The notes under the pieces were generated by a model. The model ran no database searches. It was given only the letters and a program-made list of their open reading frames with translations, and was not told the DNA's origin. The position numbers and the translations under genes were made by a program. 64,000 nucleotides of DNA from Roseiarcus sp963798015. Its GTDB lineage: Bacteria; Pseudomonadota; Alphaproteobacteria; Rhizobiales; Beijerinckiaceae. Position 1 is the first letter of the stretch; each line of letters starts with the position of its first letter. Shown one piece after another: positions 1 through 8,264 of this stretch. The stretch lies in NCBI GenBank assembly GCA_963798015.1, contig CAWCSA010000009.1:1-64000 (forward strand), in the 5' to 3' direction.

Positions 1-251
1 GAACCGCGCTCGCGACGCGTTCCGCGAAATAGCGCATCCCGCCCGGCCAGTTCCAAGAGCGACGGCGCTCATCGGCGTCCTCTATCGCCTGCGCCCTTTT
101 TAACGCCTGCTGGCTTTCAGCGAGGGCCTGCTCCAGCGCACGGAGCCCGGATCGGGTCACAAGGTTCGGGTGCGGGGAAATCGCACGCGGAGGCATGGCT
201 CACCTCCTGGGCGGCCTCCGCGCTCTCTTCCCGGACAAACGCAACGCTCAT
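1..251 (-). pseudogene. GreA-like transcription factor (5' part, frameshifted; runs off window)
   Basis: The reverse strand starts MSVAFVREESAEAAQEV after a strong GGAGG 6-7 bases before the ATG at 251. The reading frame then shifts near 200-225, and the next frame continues PPRAISPHPNLVTRSGLRAL and on to DERRRSW and MRYFAERVASA. The N-terminal sequence and the NLVT...GL...L pattern are those of GreA/GreB-like proteins (coiled-coil transcript-cleavage factors, sometimes annotated nucleoside diphosphate kinase regulators). The rest lies outside the window. The two halves match one family but are in different frames, so this is either a decayed gene or a base-call error. Divergent from the gene at 414. 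Confidence 0.6.
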
Positions 252-413
252 TTTTGTCCTCCTTTAAGGACCCCATATATTCGGCGACGGCGCAATTGCG
301 ACTGGGAACAGACGCCAAGAGGCGATGCACGATTGCGATCGCCATATCTTGTCTTTGCGGAGAGACTAGAGCCGCTCAGTGACGCAGGCCGGAGACGCAA
401 AGAGGAGATTGCC

Positions 414-1697
414 TTGGTGGAGGACAATTATCACAAGGACCGCATCGCCAATCGGCGGCTGCATCCAGAGACACTGATGATGGGCTACGGCTACGCGCCA
501 GGGCTCTCGGAAGGCTCGCTCAAGCCGCCAATCTTCCTCACCTCGACCTTCGTTTTCGAGAACGCTCAGCAAGGCAAGGATTTTTTCGACCTTACATCGG
601 GTCGCCGTCAGCCGCGCCCGGGCGAGAAATCGGGCCTGGTCTATTCGCGCTTCAACAACCCCAACCTCGAAATCCTCGAAGATCGGCTAGCGATCTGGGA
701 TCAGGCTGAGCGTTCCGCTGTCTTCGCGAGCGGCATGGCGGCGATTTCGACCACCCTATTCGCCTTTCTTCGGGCGGGCGACACCATCGTGCACAGCCGA
801 CCTCTCTATGGTGGCACCGAAACACTCCTCCAGAAGCAGATGGGCGCCTTCGGGATCACCGCCTTCGGCTTTGCAGACGGCATCAATACCGCCGAGATGC
901 GAAGGACGGCGGAGGCAGCGCGCGCGAAAGGCAGGGTGGGTTTGATCCTGGTCGAGACGCCGGCCAATCCGACCAACGGTCTGGTTGACCTCGCCGCATG
1001 TGCGACTATCGCAGACGAGCTGGGGAAGTCGCAGGGGTATAGACCCCCTGTCGTGGTCGACAATACGATGCTGGGCCCGATGTTCCAGACGCCGCTGAAT
1101 TGCGGCGCTGACATCTCACTGTGCTCCCTGACCAAATATGTCGGTGGCCACAGCGATCTCGTTGGCGGCAGCATCAGCGGCGACGCCAACCTGGTGAAGC
1201 AGGTGATGAGCTGGCGCAGCTCCATCGGCACGCAACTCGATCCGAATTCTTGTTGGATGCTGATGCGCTCTCTCGAAACGCTCGAGATCCGCATGACGCG
1301 GTCGAACGACAACGCCCGTCTTGTCGCCGAATATCTGGCGGGCCATCCCAAGATAGCGAGGGTGCACTATCTCGGCTTTCTCAAGGAGGGCGACCCCCGC
1401 AAGGCGGTGTTCGACCGGCAATGTTCCGCTCCGGGTTCGACCTTCGCTTTCGATGTCAAAGGCGGCGAGAAGGAGGCCTTCGCCCTGCTCGATCATCTTC
1501 AGATCATGAAGCTGGCGGTCAGCTTAGGGGGCACCGAAACACTGATATCGCATCCAGCCTCAATGACGCATTCGGGAGTGGCGCGCGAATTGCGCGAGGA
1601 GATTGGCTTGTCGGAAGCGCTGATCCGCGTCTCGATCGGCATCGAGAATGTGGAGGACTTGATTTCAGATCTCGCGCAAGGCCTCGAATACGTTTGA
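414..1697 (+). CDS. PLP-dependent trans-sulfuration enzyme (cystathionine gamma-synthase / methionine gamma-lyase family)
   Basis: Cys/Met-metabolism PLP enzyme of about 427 residues. Visible family marks are the YSRFNNPNLEILEDRLA substrate-channel segment, the FASGMAAI loop, the VVDNT aspartate that contacts the pyridine nitrogen, and SLTKYVGGHSD with the PLP-binding lysine. The C-terminal SLGGTETLISHPASMTH completes the fold. The frame is open from 195, but GAGGAG upstream of TTG 414 (or GTG 417) and the start of family similarity favour a start there. The family makes or cleaves cystathionine, homocysteine or methionine; which reaction this one performs cannot be read from sequence. No sulfur-metabolism neighbours are in the window to help. 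Intact. Confidence 0.85.
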   Translation: MVEDNYHKDRIANRRLHPETLMMGYGYAPGLSEGSLKPPIFLTSTFVFENAQQGKDFFDLTSGRRQPRPGEKSGLVYSRFNNPNLEILEDRLAIWDQAERSAVFASGMAAISTTLFAFLRAGDTIVHSRPLYGGTETLLQKQMGAFGITAFGFADGINTAEMRRTAEAARAKGRVGLILVETPANPTNGLVDLAACATIADELGKSQGYRPPVVVDNTMLGPMFQTPLNCGADISLCSLTKYVGGHSDLVGGSISGDANLVKQVMSWRSSIGTQLDPNSCWMLMRSLETLEIRMTRSNDNARLVAEYLAGHPKIARVHYLGFLKEGDPRKAVFDRQCSAPGSTFAFDVKGGEKEAFALLDHLQIMKLAVSLGGTETLISHPASMTHSGVARELREEIGLSEALIRVSIGIENVEDLISDLAQGLEYV

Positions 1698-1864
1698 TGG
1701 CGGGCCGCGTTCTTGGGCGTCTTCGAGCGTCTTCCACTTTTCCGAGAACGCAAACCACGCGACCTTCCTGACGTGACGAAAGTTCCGCTCGCTAATCGCC
1801 TAGTCCTCGCCTTGCAATGAATGGGAGTTCGGCTAGGTTCGCGCCTATTCAAGAGGAGCGCATC

Positions 1865-2074
1865 ATGGCGATCGGCACAGTGAAATGGTTCAATGCGACG
1901 AAGGGCTTTGGATTTATCCAACCTGACGCCGGCGGCGCCGACGTATTCGTGCATATCAGCGCAGTCGAACGGGCGGGCATGCGTGATCTGAATGAAGGGC
2001 AGAAGATTGAGTACGAGGTTGTTGCCGACAGACGCACCGGCAAATCCTCAGCGGACAATTTGAAGTCTGCCTGA
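1865..2074 (+). CDS. cspA: cold-shock protein
   Basis: A single cold-shock domain of 69 residues: GTVKWFNATKGFGFI (RNP1), then DVFVHISAV (RNP2), the standard OB-fold nucleic-acid-binding surface with exposed aromatics. The ATG at 1865 follows GAGGAG by seven bases; the open frame back to 1817 has no such site. These proteins act in the cytoplasm as RNA chaperones. The stop codon sits just before the GTG of the next small gene, so the two are probably co-transcribed. Confidence 0.93.
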   Translation: MAIGTVKWFNATKGFGFIQPDAGGADVFVHISAVERAGMRDLNEGQKIEYEVVADRRTGKSSADNLKSA

Positions 2075-2082
2075 CGTTGCCA

Positions 2083-2319
2083 GTGACCTATCACGTCGTT
2101 GTCGCATTCGATCGGGATGCGGAAGGCGACTTGAAGCCAGGTGAAGCGCGTGAGGTCTTAAGTCCAATCATAGCCGAACGTCGGGCTCGCGCGCTTGCGG
2201 TGGGACACGCGGGTGCGCTGGCATTTTCCCGCACCGGCGATCCTGCGACGGGCGAGTTTCAGGACGCGGTGGTCCTGGCGCAGTTTGGCGAGGTTGATCT
2301 CAATTCGCTCAGCGAATGA
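2083..2319 (+). CDS. small conserved-looking protein downstream of cspA
   Basis: A 78-residue frame beginning VTYHVVVAFDRDAEGDLKPGEA and ending FGEVDLNSLSE. It starts about eight bases after the cspA stop (GTG 2083; TTG 2077 is an alternative), so translation is probably coupled. Composition is ordinary soluble protein, with no signal peptide or membrane segment and no domain I can name. The coupling with cspA suggests a role in the same stress response, but that is inference. Confidence 0.6.
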   Translation: MTYHVVVAFDRDAEGDLKPGEAREVLSPIIAERRARALAVGHAGALAFSRTGDPATGEFQDAVVLAQFGEVDLNSLSE

Positions 2320-2371
2320 CAGGGCGGCATCCACGAACGGCGGAATTGCCGCAGCCAACTATTGACCGTGC

Positions 2372-4537
2372 TTACGCGGCAATGCCGCTCGTTTCGGGCC
2401 GCCCATCACGTTGCTGATTGATAAGGTTGAGAAGCTGCGCAGCTGCTCTTGCGTCGCAGAGAGCGCGATGATGGTCTTTCAGGTCAATGTCGTAAGTCTC
2501 GCAAAGATTGCCAAGGCTGTAGGATTTATGGCCGGGATAACGTCGCCGCATTCCCGCGCAGGTGCAAAGCTTCGGGAAGCGGAAGCGCCGTTCGAGACGC
2601 TCGTATTCGTAAGAGATGAACCCGTAGTCGAAATTGACGCTATGCGCGACAAATATCCCTTCGCCCATGAACTGCATGAAGCTGTCAGCTATCTCCGCAA
2701 ACACCGGCGCTCCCTGCACCATGTCAGAATTGATTCCCGTCAACCGGGTGATGTTGGCAGGTATCGAGCGTTGGGGATTGATGAGCGAATGCCACTCGCC
2801 AACGACTTCGTGATTACGGATTTTTACAGCGCCGATCTCCGTAATACGGTCGCCGTTCGACCAGCTGCCGGTTGTCTCGATATCGACGACAACGTAATCC
2901 TGCTCCGGGTCGAACCGGAAGTCGACGCGGGCAATTTCGGCTCTAATTCCTGCGTTATTAAGCTGGCGCAAACGCGTCAGCTGGTTACGGCGGATGACAT
3001 CCCCTTCCGCTTTTACCTCGACGAAAGAGACGGCCTCGCCTTTCTCCGTCATCAGATCAGGAAAGCCATCGCGCATCGCCTGGTAGTCCTCGCCCATGAG
3101 GCGGAGCATCGCGGCTACCCCGCACGGGCACGCATGTAAAAGCGCGCGCAGCGCATCCATGTCCACATGATCCCAGGCAAATATCCCGTTGGGCTTCGCC
3201 CAGTGCGCGGCGACGCTGCGCAGGATCGGCGGGAGCGCCGTTCGGCTCTGCACTGCCGCGAGTTTACCCTCAATCTGCTGACCGAAAGCCCTCATAAACG
3301 TTTTATTTTTGAGGCATTGCGGCATCCAGTCAAAGCCGCTGTGGAGCTGGCCCGTCTCGAAGAGCTCATCCCAGAACAGCAGGCCGAACAGACAATGCCA
3401 GAGCGTGTTCTCGGCATAGTAGACCTTGTGCCCTTGCCGCCGCAGCACCCCGGCGACGCCCGCTTCCGGATTGCCCCGCCAGGCGTCGTCAACTGTGATG
3501 GTTGACCCTGCGCGCAAAAGCGCCGTGCAAATGCCGGTGCGCTGACCGCCAAACTTGCGTGCGTAGAAATCGCTCGCGAACATGAACTCATCGTCGCTTG
3601 CGGGATCGTCGATCATCCGGCGGAGGAGATCTTCAGCGCCGATCTTATCGCCGCTGGCATAAAGAAGCCGCGCAAGGCGCTCATTGCAGTCGGCTGAGGA
3701 GCCGGCGCGATAGAGCTGGATTGCAAGTGCGCTCTCGTGTTGCTTTTCGAAATAAAGACCGACTCTGTGAGCGGCCTTGTTGCGCAAGTCGCTCGCGTAG
3801 TCCGTTGTGCATTGCGGGCCGCCGAGCATCGCAGTGATGGCGCTGCGGTAGACTTCTTCGGAATTTGTTTCGAGCCGATCAAGCAGGCGGCTGTAATGGA
3901 AGCAGGCGCGCGCTTCGGCCTCGTCGGTGAAGCGCGCGCTCAGGTTTGCGTTCTTGTTGGTGCGGATGATGCCGAGATCTCGCAGCGCGAAGTTCTTGAG
4001 ATCGTCCTCCGTCTTCCCGAAATAAAGGTACAGCATGAACTCGACAGGCTCTGTATCGCCCAGCGCAATGAACTCACCCCCGCCACAATGATCATGCGCC
4101 GTTTTGAAGGTGACGTTTGCGAGAAAATATTCGATCAGCTTCGCCTTGGACCAAGAGGTCCGAATATCAGCAAGTCCTGCGTCCTTCCCACCTTTGATTA
4201 GGGCCTCTTTTGCGTGGCAGAGGATGAAGTCGGCGTAATCGCCTTCGACCAGAGCACGCACCAGGTTACAGGTTCGCAGTTCTTCCAACGCGCTCCGGGC
4301 ATCGGCGATCTCGCCATAACGGAATGCGCCGTGACGGAAGACGCGTCCGCGCCGGTTGATCATCCGAATTAGAAGGCACTGCGCATCTTTTGAGAGCGTC
4401 TTGAATGTCTCGACGAACGCGCGATGGCGGTCGGCGAGCACAGGCCCGTAGGTCTCGCTGACGAAAAACAGCATCTCGGTGAAATGGTCGTGATAATAAT
4501 AGACCGGAAGGACTGGCAGCTTCATCCTTACCGGCAT
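2372..4537 (-). CDS. FAN1-like VRR-NUC nuclease fused to a DnaQ-type 3'-5' exonuclease
   Basis: About 721 residues from ATG 4537 (the frame is open to 4693 but similarity starts near LPVLPVYYYHDHF). The N-terminal half resembles the FAN1 family winged-helix/SAP-like and TPR-like regions. The segment NTLWHCLFGLLFWDELF is a FAN1 signature. The VRR-NUC catalytic region follows: EDYQAMRDGFPDL, then FVEVKAEGD and a downstream Q, giving the PD-(D/E)XK acid and lysine. The last 180 residues are a separate exonuclease: DIETTG (ExoI), VAHSVNFDYGF (ExoII) and HHRALCDARA (ExoIII, H-x4-D, DEDDh type). FAN1 proteins cut flap and crosslink-repair DNA; DnaQ-type exonucleases trim 3' ends. The fusion suggests coupled incision and resection, which is inference. 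Single gene, no operon partners. Confidence 0.8.
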   Translation of the reverse strand: MPVRMKLPVLPVYYYHDHFTEMLFFVSETYGPVLADRHRAFVETFKTLSKDAQCLLIRMINRRGRVFRHGAFRYGEIADARSALEELRTCNLVRALVEGDYADFILCHAKEALIKGGKDAGLADIRTSWSKAKLIEYFLANVTFKTAHDHCGGGEFIALGDTEPVEFMLYLYFGKTEDDLKNFALRDLGIIRTNKNANLSARFTDEAEARACFHYSRLLDRLETNSEEVYRSAITAMLGGPQCTTDYASDLRNKAAHRVGLYFEKQHESALAIQLYRAGSSADCNERLARLLYASGDKIGAEDLLRRMIDDPASDDEFMFASDFYARKFGGQRTGICTALLRAGSTITVDDAWRGNPEAGVAGVLRRQGHKVYYAENTLWHCLFGLLFWDELFETGQLHSGFDWMPQCLKNKTFMRAFGQQIEGKLAAVQSRTALPPILRSVAAHWAKPNGIFAWDHVDMDALRALLHACPCGVAAMLRLMGEDYQAMRDGFPDLMTEKGEAVSFVEVKAEGDVIRRNQLTRLRQLNNAGIRAEIARVDFRFDPEQDYVVVDIETTGSWSNGDRITEIGAVKIRNHEVVGEWHSLINPQRSIPANITRLTGINSDMVQGAPVFAEIADSFMQFMGEGIFVAHSVNFDYGFISYEYERLERRFRFPKLCTCAGMRRRYPGHKSYSLGNLCETYDIDLKDHHRALCDARAAAQLLNLINQQRDGRPETSGIAA

Positions 4538-4903
4538 TTCCAGTCTCTCTTTGCGGCAGCGTAGACTTTGTTCGGCAATGGATAGTCGGCTTTGTCGGAG
4601 CGGAAATATCATGGCGCCGTTCTCGCAGGCATCAGATGCCAGCAGTCTCTCGCAGAAACAGAGACCTGAGTGAGTTGATTCGCAATCCTGCATGTTCTAG
4701 TTTTGTTCTCGTGTCGCGGATTGTCAAGCGAACGGACCAGCGACAATGACCTGAGTTCTCGGCAAAACTCGCCGTCGATAGACGGTCGACCGTCCGGTAT
4801 ACCCTCGCGATCGCGATATCACGCTACGTCAATACCAGCCGTACTGTTTGCGCAAAAAACCACTGTTCGTCGCTGTGCGAGGTCTGTCCCTCCACGAGCG
4901 GGC

Positions 4904-5779
4904 TTATGGTCCTTTTCGTTTTTCTTTCACCGCGGCTTTCGTTTTCGCCAGGTTTGCGTCTGCGGCCTTGTAATTGCGCTGAGCGACAAGAACGAAAATC
5001 GTGTCCAAGATCGTCAGCTGTGCAATTCGAGCCGCAGCATTTTCCCCCAAGAGGGGCGAACCCTGCGCGGTCGAGCAGATGACGACGTCGGCGACCTCCG
5101 CGATCGGGGAGCTAAGGTAGTTCGTAATTGCGATCGTCCGCGCGCCGTTCTTTCGCGCGATCTGAAGCGCCTCGATTGTCACCAGAGTCGAACCGCTATG
5201 AGAGAAGCCGATCGCGACATCGGCCGTTCCCAACAGAGATGCAGACATCGCCATCATGTGAGCGTCGTCGAAAACGGAAGCCCGAACCCCTATGCGAAGG
5301 AATTTATGGGCGACGTCGCGGGCGATCTGGGCTGAACCGCCCACCCCATAAAAATCGCGTTGTCGCGCTCCAGCGATGAAATCCGCGGCGCGATCGTAGG
5401 CTTCAATATCCGCGATCGCCAGCGTCTCCTCGAGCGCTTGTTTGGAGGCGCCGAAGACCTTGTTGACGATCTCTCGCGGGCTGTCGGCGGGCGAGAGCTC
5501 CTCCCGCATTTCCGGGTCCGACACCCTCACATAGTCCACCAAGTTCTGCCGGAAGTCGCGATATCCCGAGAAGCCAAGTTTCTTGGCGATCTTAATGACC
5601 ATGGCTTCCGAGACGCCCGCTTCGTCGGCGACTTCTTTCAGAGCGGTTTCATGAGTGAAATCCCGCCTAGCCATCACCGAGTTGACGACTTTGGCCTCCA
5701 GAGGCGTCAAGTGTGGCTTCATCATACGAATTCTGGGCCCCACAGACTTTGGGTCCGTGACATCCGCTATCGAGACCAT
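4904..5779 (-). CDS. RpiR/MurR-family transcriptional regulator
   Basis: 291 residues. The N-terminal 80 form the HTH_6 winged helix (LTPLEAKVVNSVMARRDFTHETALKEVADEAGVSEAMVIKIAKKLGFSGYRDFR). From about 110 there is a SIS sugar-phosphate-binding domain (FYGVGGSAQIARDVAHKFLRIG, GFSHSGSTLVTIEALQIARKNGARTIAIT). It is divergent from the sugar isomerase gene at 6105, with a 325-base shared control region, so it most likely senses the phosphorylated sugar of that pathway and controls it. Confidence 0.9.
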   Translation of the reverse strand: MVSIADVTDPKSVGPRIRMMKPHLTPLEAKVVNSVMARRDFTHETALKEVADEAGVSEAMVIKIAKKLGFSGYRDFRQNLVDYVRVSDPEMREELSPADSPREIVNKVFGASKQALEETLAIADIEAYDRAADFIAGARQRDFYGVGGSAQIARDVAHKFLRIGVRASVFDDAHMMAMSASLLGTADVAIGFSHSGSTLVTIEALQIARKNGARTIAITNYLSSPIAEVADVVICSTAQGSPLLGENAAARIAQLTILDTIFVLVAQRNYKAADANLAKTKAAVKEKRKGP

Positions 5780-6049
5780 ACATCGCTCCTACATATACGC
5801 CGCTTTGACGGACTGCTCGGCCCTTTGAAGCCGCGAAAGGGTCGAACGGCAGCCTCATATCTCGATGGATATTTCACCTCGAGCGCAGCTCGGCCCTGCC
5901 CATTTCCACACGCCATCCATGAGTTCGGCTGGAGTTTACAGCATTACGGATTGCAGGCAAGTGCGGCCAAAAATTCGAGCCAATTGAAGGCTGTGGCTCG
6001 AAAGCCACTGCATTTCAGCCTCACAGTTCACTTTTTTTCATTTTACCAC

Positions 6050-6077
6050 TTTACAAACTCACAAAATGTTGTAATGT
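6050..6077 (+). promoter_or_regulatory. candidate promoter overlapped by an inverted-repeat operator
   Basis: TTTACA at 6050-6055 and TAATGT at 6072-6077 are spaced 16 bases apart, a reasonable -35/-10 pair pointing at the sugar operon. An inverted repeat, TTACAA (6051-6056) and TTGTAA (6069-6074), exactly overlaps this promoter. This arrangement fits repression by the divergent RpiR protein, although no binding data exist here. The region is unusually AT-rich for this genome. Confidence 0.45.
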
Positions 6078-6104
6078 ACGGATCATAGATCAAGGAGAGC
6101 CTCG

Positions 6105-7103
6105 GTGCAGACCGACACCCCACGCTTCGCGACCCGCCTCAACTCGTTCGGATCAAAGCCGGACGCCTATTGGCCCAAAGGGCACGGCAAGCCGAGCACC
6201 CTTGAGCTCGCGGAGCGGGCATCCAAAGCGGAGGGGCTCACGGACGTGGACCTCAATTACCCGGATCATTTGGGCGCCGGCGCTGTCTCCACCGGCAAGG
6301 CCATTCGTGACCTGGGTCTCACCGTCAACGGGCTAGCGATGCGGTACTATTCCAATCCGGCCTTCAAGATCGGCGCCTTCACCAATCCGGATCCCGCCGT
6401 TCGCCGCGAAGCTATCGATCTTACGAAACAGGGGATCGACGCCGCCCGCGAGGCGGGCTCCAATCTGATGACGCTGTGGCTCGGGCAGGATGGCTTTGAT
6501 TACGCCTTTCAGGCTGATTACGCGCGGCTCTGGACTGACGAGATCGATGGCATCCGCGAGGTCGCGGGGCACGATCCGGATTGCCTCATTAGCATCGAAT
6601 ATAAGCCCAACGAGCCGCGCTCCTACAGCCTTATGCCCGACTGCGCGACCACCCTGCTTGCGCTCAAGGAAGTCGGCCTGCCGAACCTCGGCGTGACGCT
6701 CGACTTCGCTCACGTGCTGTACGCTGACGAGCAGCCAGCCTTCGCCGCCGCGCTTATCAGCCGCTACAGCCGCATGCTCGGCCTGCACCTCAATGACGGC
6801 TATTCTAAGCGCGACGACGGCCTCATGGTCGGGGCAGTCCATTCCATCCAGACCATCGAACTTCTGCGCCAAGTCTATGCCGATGGGTTCGACGGGCCGA
6901 TTTACTTCGACACTTTTCCAGACCTGACCGGTCTCGACCCGGTCAAGGAATGTGAAGCCAACATCGCAACTGTGAAGTCGATGTTGAACGTCGTGCGAAA
7001 ACTCGACGGCGATAACCAGCTTAGCGCGGCGATCGCGCGGCAGGACGCTGTCAAATCCCAATCCATCGTTCGCCGCGCCATGTTTGGCGACGTGCCCGGC
7101 TAA
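6105..7103 (+). CDS. sugar phosphate isomerase/epimerase, xylose-isomerase-like TIM barrel
   Basis: 332 residues starting at GTG 6105, eight bases after AAGGAG. The segments SIEYKPNEPRSYS, LGVTLDFAHVLYA, LGLHLNDGYSKRDDG and GPIYFDTFPD place the metal-binding Glu, Asp and His residues of the AP-endonuclease-2/xylose-isomerase fold. It is the first gene of the sugar operon and would interconvert keto/aldo or epimeric sugars before phosphorylation or cleavage. The substrate is not evident from sequence. Intact. Confidence 0.8.
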   Translation: MQTDTPRFATRLNSFGSKPDAYWPKGHGKPSTLELAERASKAEGLTDVDLNYPDHLGAGAVSTGKAIRDLGLTVNGLAMRYYSNPAFKIGAFTNPDPAVRREAIDLTKQGIDAAREAGSNLMTLWLGQDGFDYAFQADYARLWTDEIDGIREVAGHDPDCLISIEYKPNEPRSYSLMPDCATTLLALKEVGLPNLGVTLDFAHVLYADEQPAFAAALISRYSRMLGLHLNDGYSKRDDGLMVGAVHSIQTIELLRQVYADGFDGPIYFDTFPDLTGLDPVKECEANIATVKSMLNVVRKLDGDNQLSAAIARQDAVKSQSIVRRAMFGDVPG

Positions 7104-7150
7104 CGACGGGTAAACCCAGCCAACTTAGGAAACCTTGGAGGAAACGCGTG

Positions 7151-8205
7151 ATGAAGTCGCTATTGCTATCGAGCGTGATGTTTCTCGCCATTACGGCGAC
7201 GCAGGCCCAGGATCTAAAGCCGCTCAATTCCGACACTGAGCCGGATCGGATCGATTGGAGCCAATTGACGGCGAAGTTCGGTCCCTTTCCCAAGATGCCG
7301 CCGGGAACGACTGCTGGCGCAGTCTCCAAGACGCTCACGAACGAATACTGGCGTCTCCTCGGCGAGGGCTACCAAAACTTCGGCAAGAAGGTCGGCGTGT
7401 CCGGTGTCCTACCAAGCCGCCCAGAGCGAGGGCGATCAGCTCGGTCAGCTCTCGATTGCCGAGACCATGATCACGCAGGGCGCGAGCGTCCTCCTCGTAT
7501 CGCCTCAGACCAACTCCAATCTCGAACCCGCGATGGGCGAAGCGAAGGCTGCCGGAATTCCGGTTGTCAACGTAAACGACGCAGTCATCCCCATGGCCGA
7601 CTCACTACGTCGGAAATGTCCAGCGGGATAATGGCGTGCGAGTCGCCAAGTGGTTTCTCGCGAACCGGCCGCAGGGCGGCAAAGTGGCCGTGATCGAAGG
7701 ACAAGCGGGCGTCTATGCGGCGGGACAGCGCACCGACGGCTTTAAGTCCACGATCACCGCCGGCGGAGACAAGTTCCAGGTCGTGGCGAGCGTTCCGGGC
7801 AACTGGGACAGACAGCTCTCCTACGATGCGGCGACGACAATTCTCCAGCAGCACCCGGATCTGATCGGCTTCTATTGCAACAACGACACCATGGCGCTGG
7901 GCGTCGTCGAAGCCGTGAAGAATGCCGGCCTCCTTGGCAAAGTCGTCGTGTTCGGGACCGACGGGATCTCGGACGCCTACGCCTCGATCCGGGCTGGCGA
8001 GTTGACCGGGACGGTCGACAGTTTCCCGGTGCTTACGGGCGAAGTCGCGTTGGAGGCGGCGCTCCGCATCGTCGCAAAGGAAGCCCTCCCCCGCGTGGTC
8101 GCGACACCGCAAGCCTTGATCACCAAGGAGAATGTCGAACGCTACAAGGGCAAGGGCGTCGACGTTCGGGCCGTCCTCGAAGAAGACGCCAAGTCCGGCC
8201 AATAA
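7151..8205 (+). pseudogene. sugar ABC transporter periplasmic binding protein, two frameshifts
   Basis: The N-terminus MKSLLLSSVMFLAITATQAQ is a signal peptide, with GGAGG nine bases upstream. Similarity to type I (RbsB-like) binding proteins runs through three frames. Frame 1 goes to about 7402 (EYWRLLGEGYQNFGKKVGV). The next covers 7404-7604 (SYQAAQSEGDQLGQLS, GIPVVNVNDAVIPMADS). The last runs from about 7605 (YVGNVQRDNGVRVAKW) to 8205. Each junction needs one base change. Everything else is well kept, as are the transporter genes downstream. So either recent inactivation or two base-call errors 200 bases apart. If intact it would be about 350 residues and deliver the sugar to the ATPase/permease pair. 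Confidence 0.75.
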
Positions 8206-8211
8206 GCGAAC

Positions 8212-8237
8212 GCGGCTGCCGGAGAAACGGCAGCCGC
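8212..8237 (+). terminator. strong intercistronic hairpin after the binding-protein gene
   Basis: A perfect 10-bp stem, GCGGCTGCCG at 8212-8221 and CGGCAGCCGC at 8228-8237, closes a GAGAAA loop seven bases after the stop codon. It is followed by pyrimidines but no clean T-run. In ABC operons such a hairpin usually protects the binding-protein mRNA and lowers downstream expression, so it may attenuate rather than fully terminate. Confidence 0.6.
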
Positions 8238-8264
8238 TCCTCCCTTTCTCAATGGTGACCCCCC

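Noticed and set aside
806..1351. Reverse-strand gene inside the trans-sulfuration gene
   Set aside because: It is a shadow frame: odd composition, no start signal, and the forward gene fully accounts for the region.
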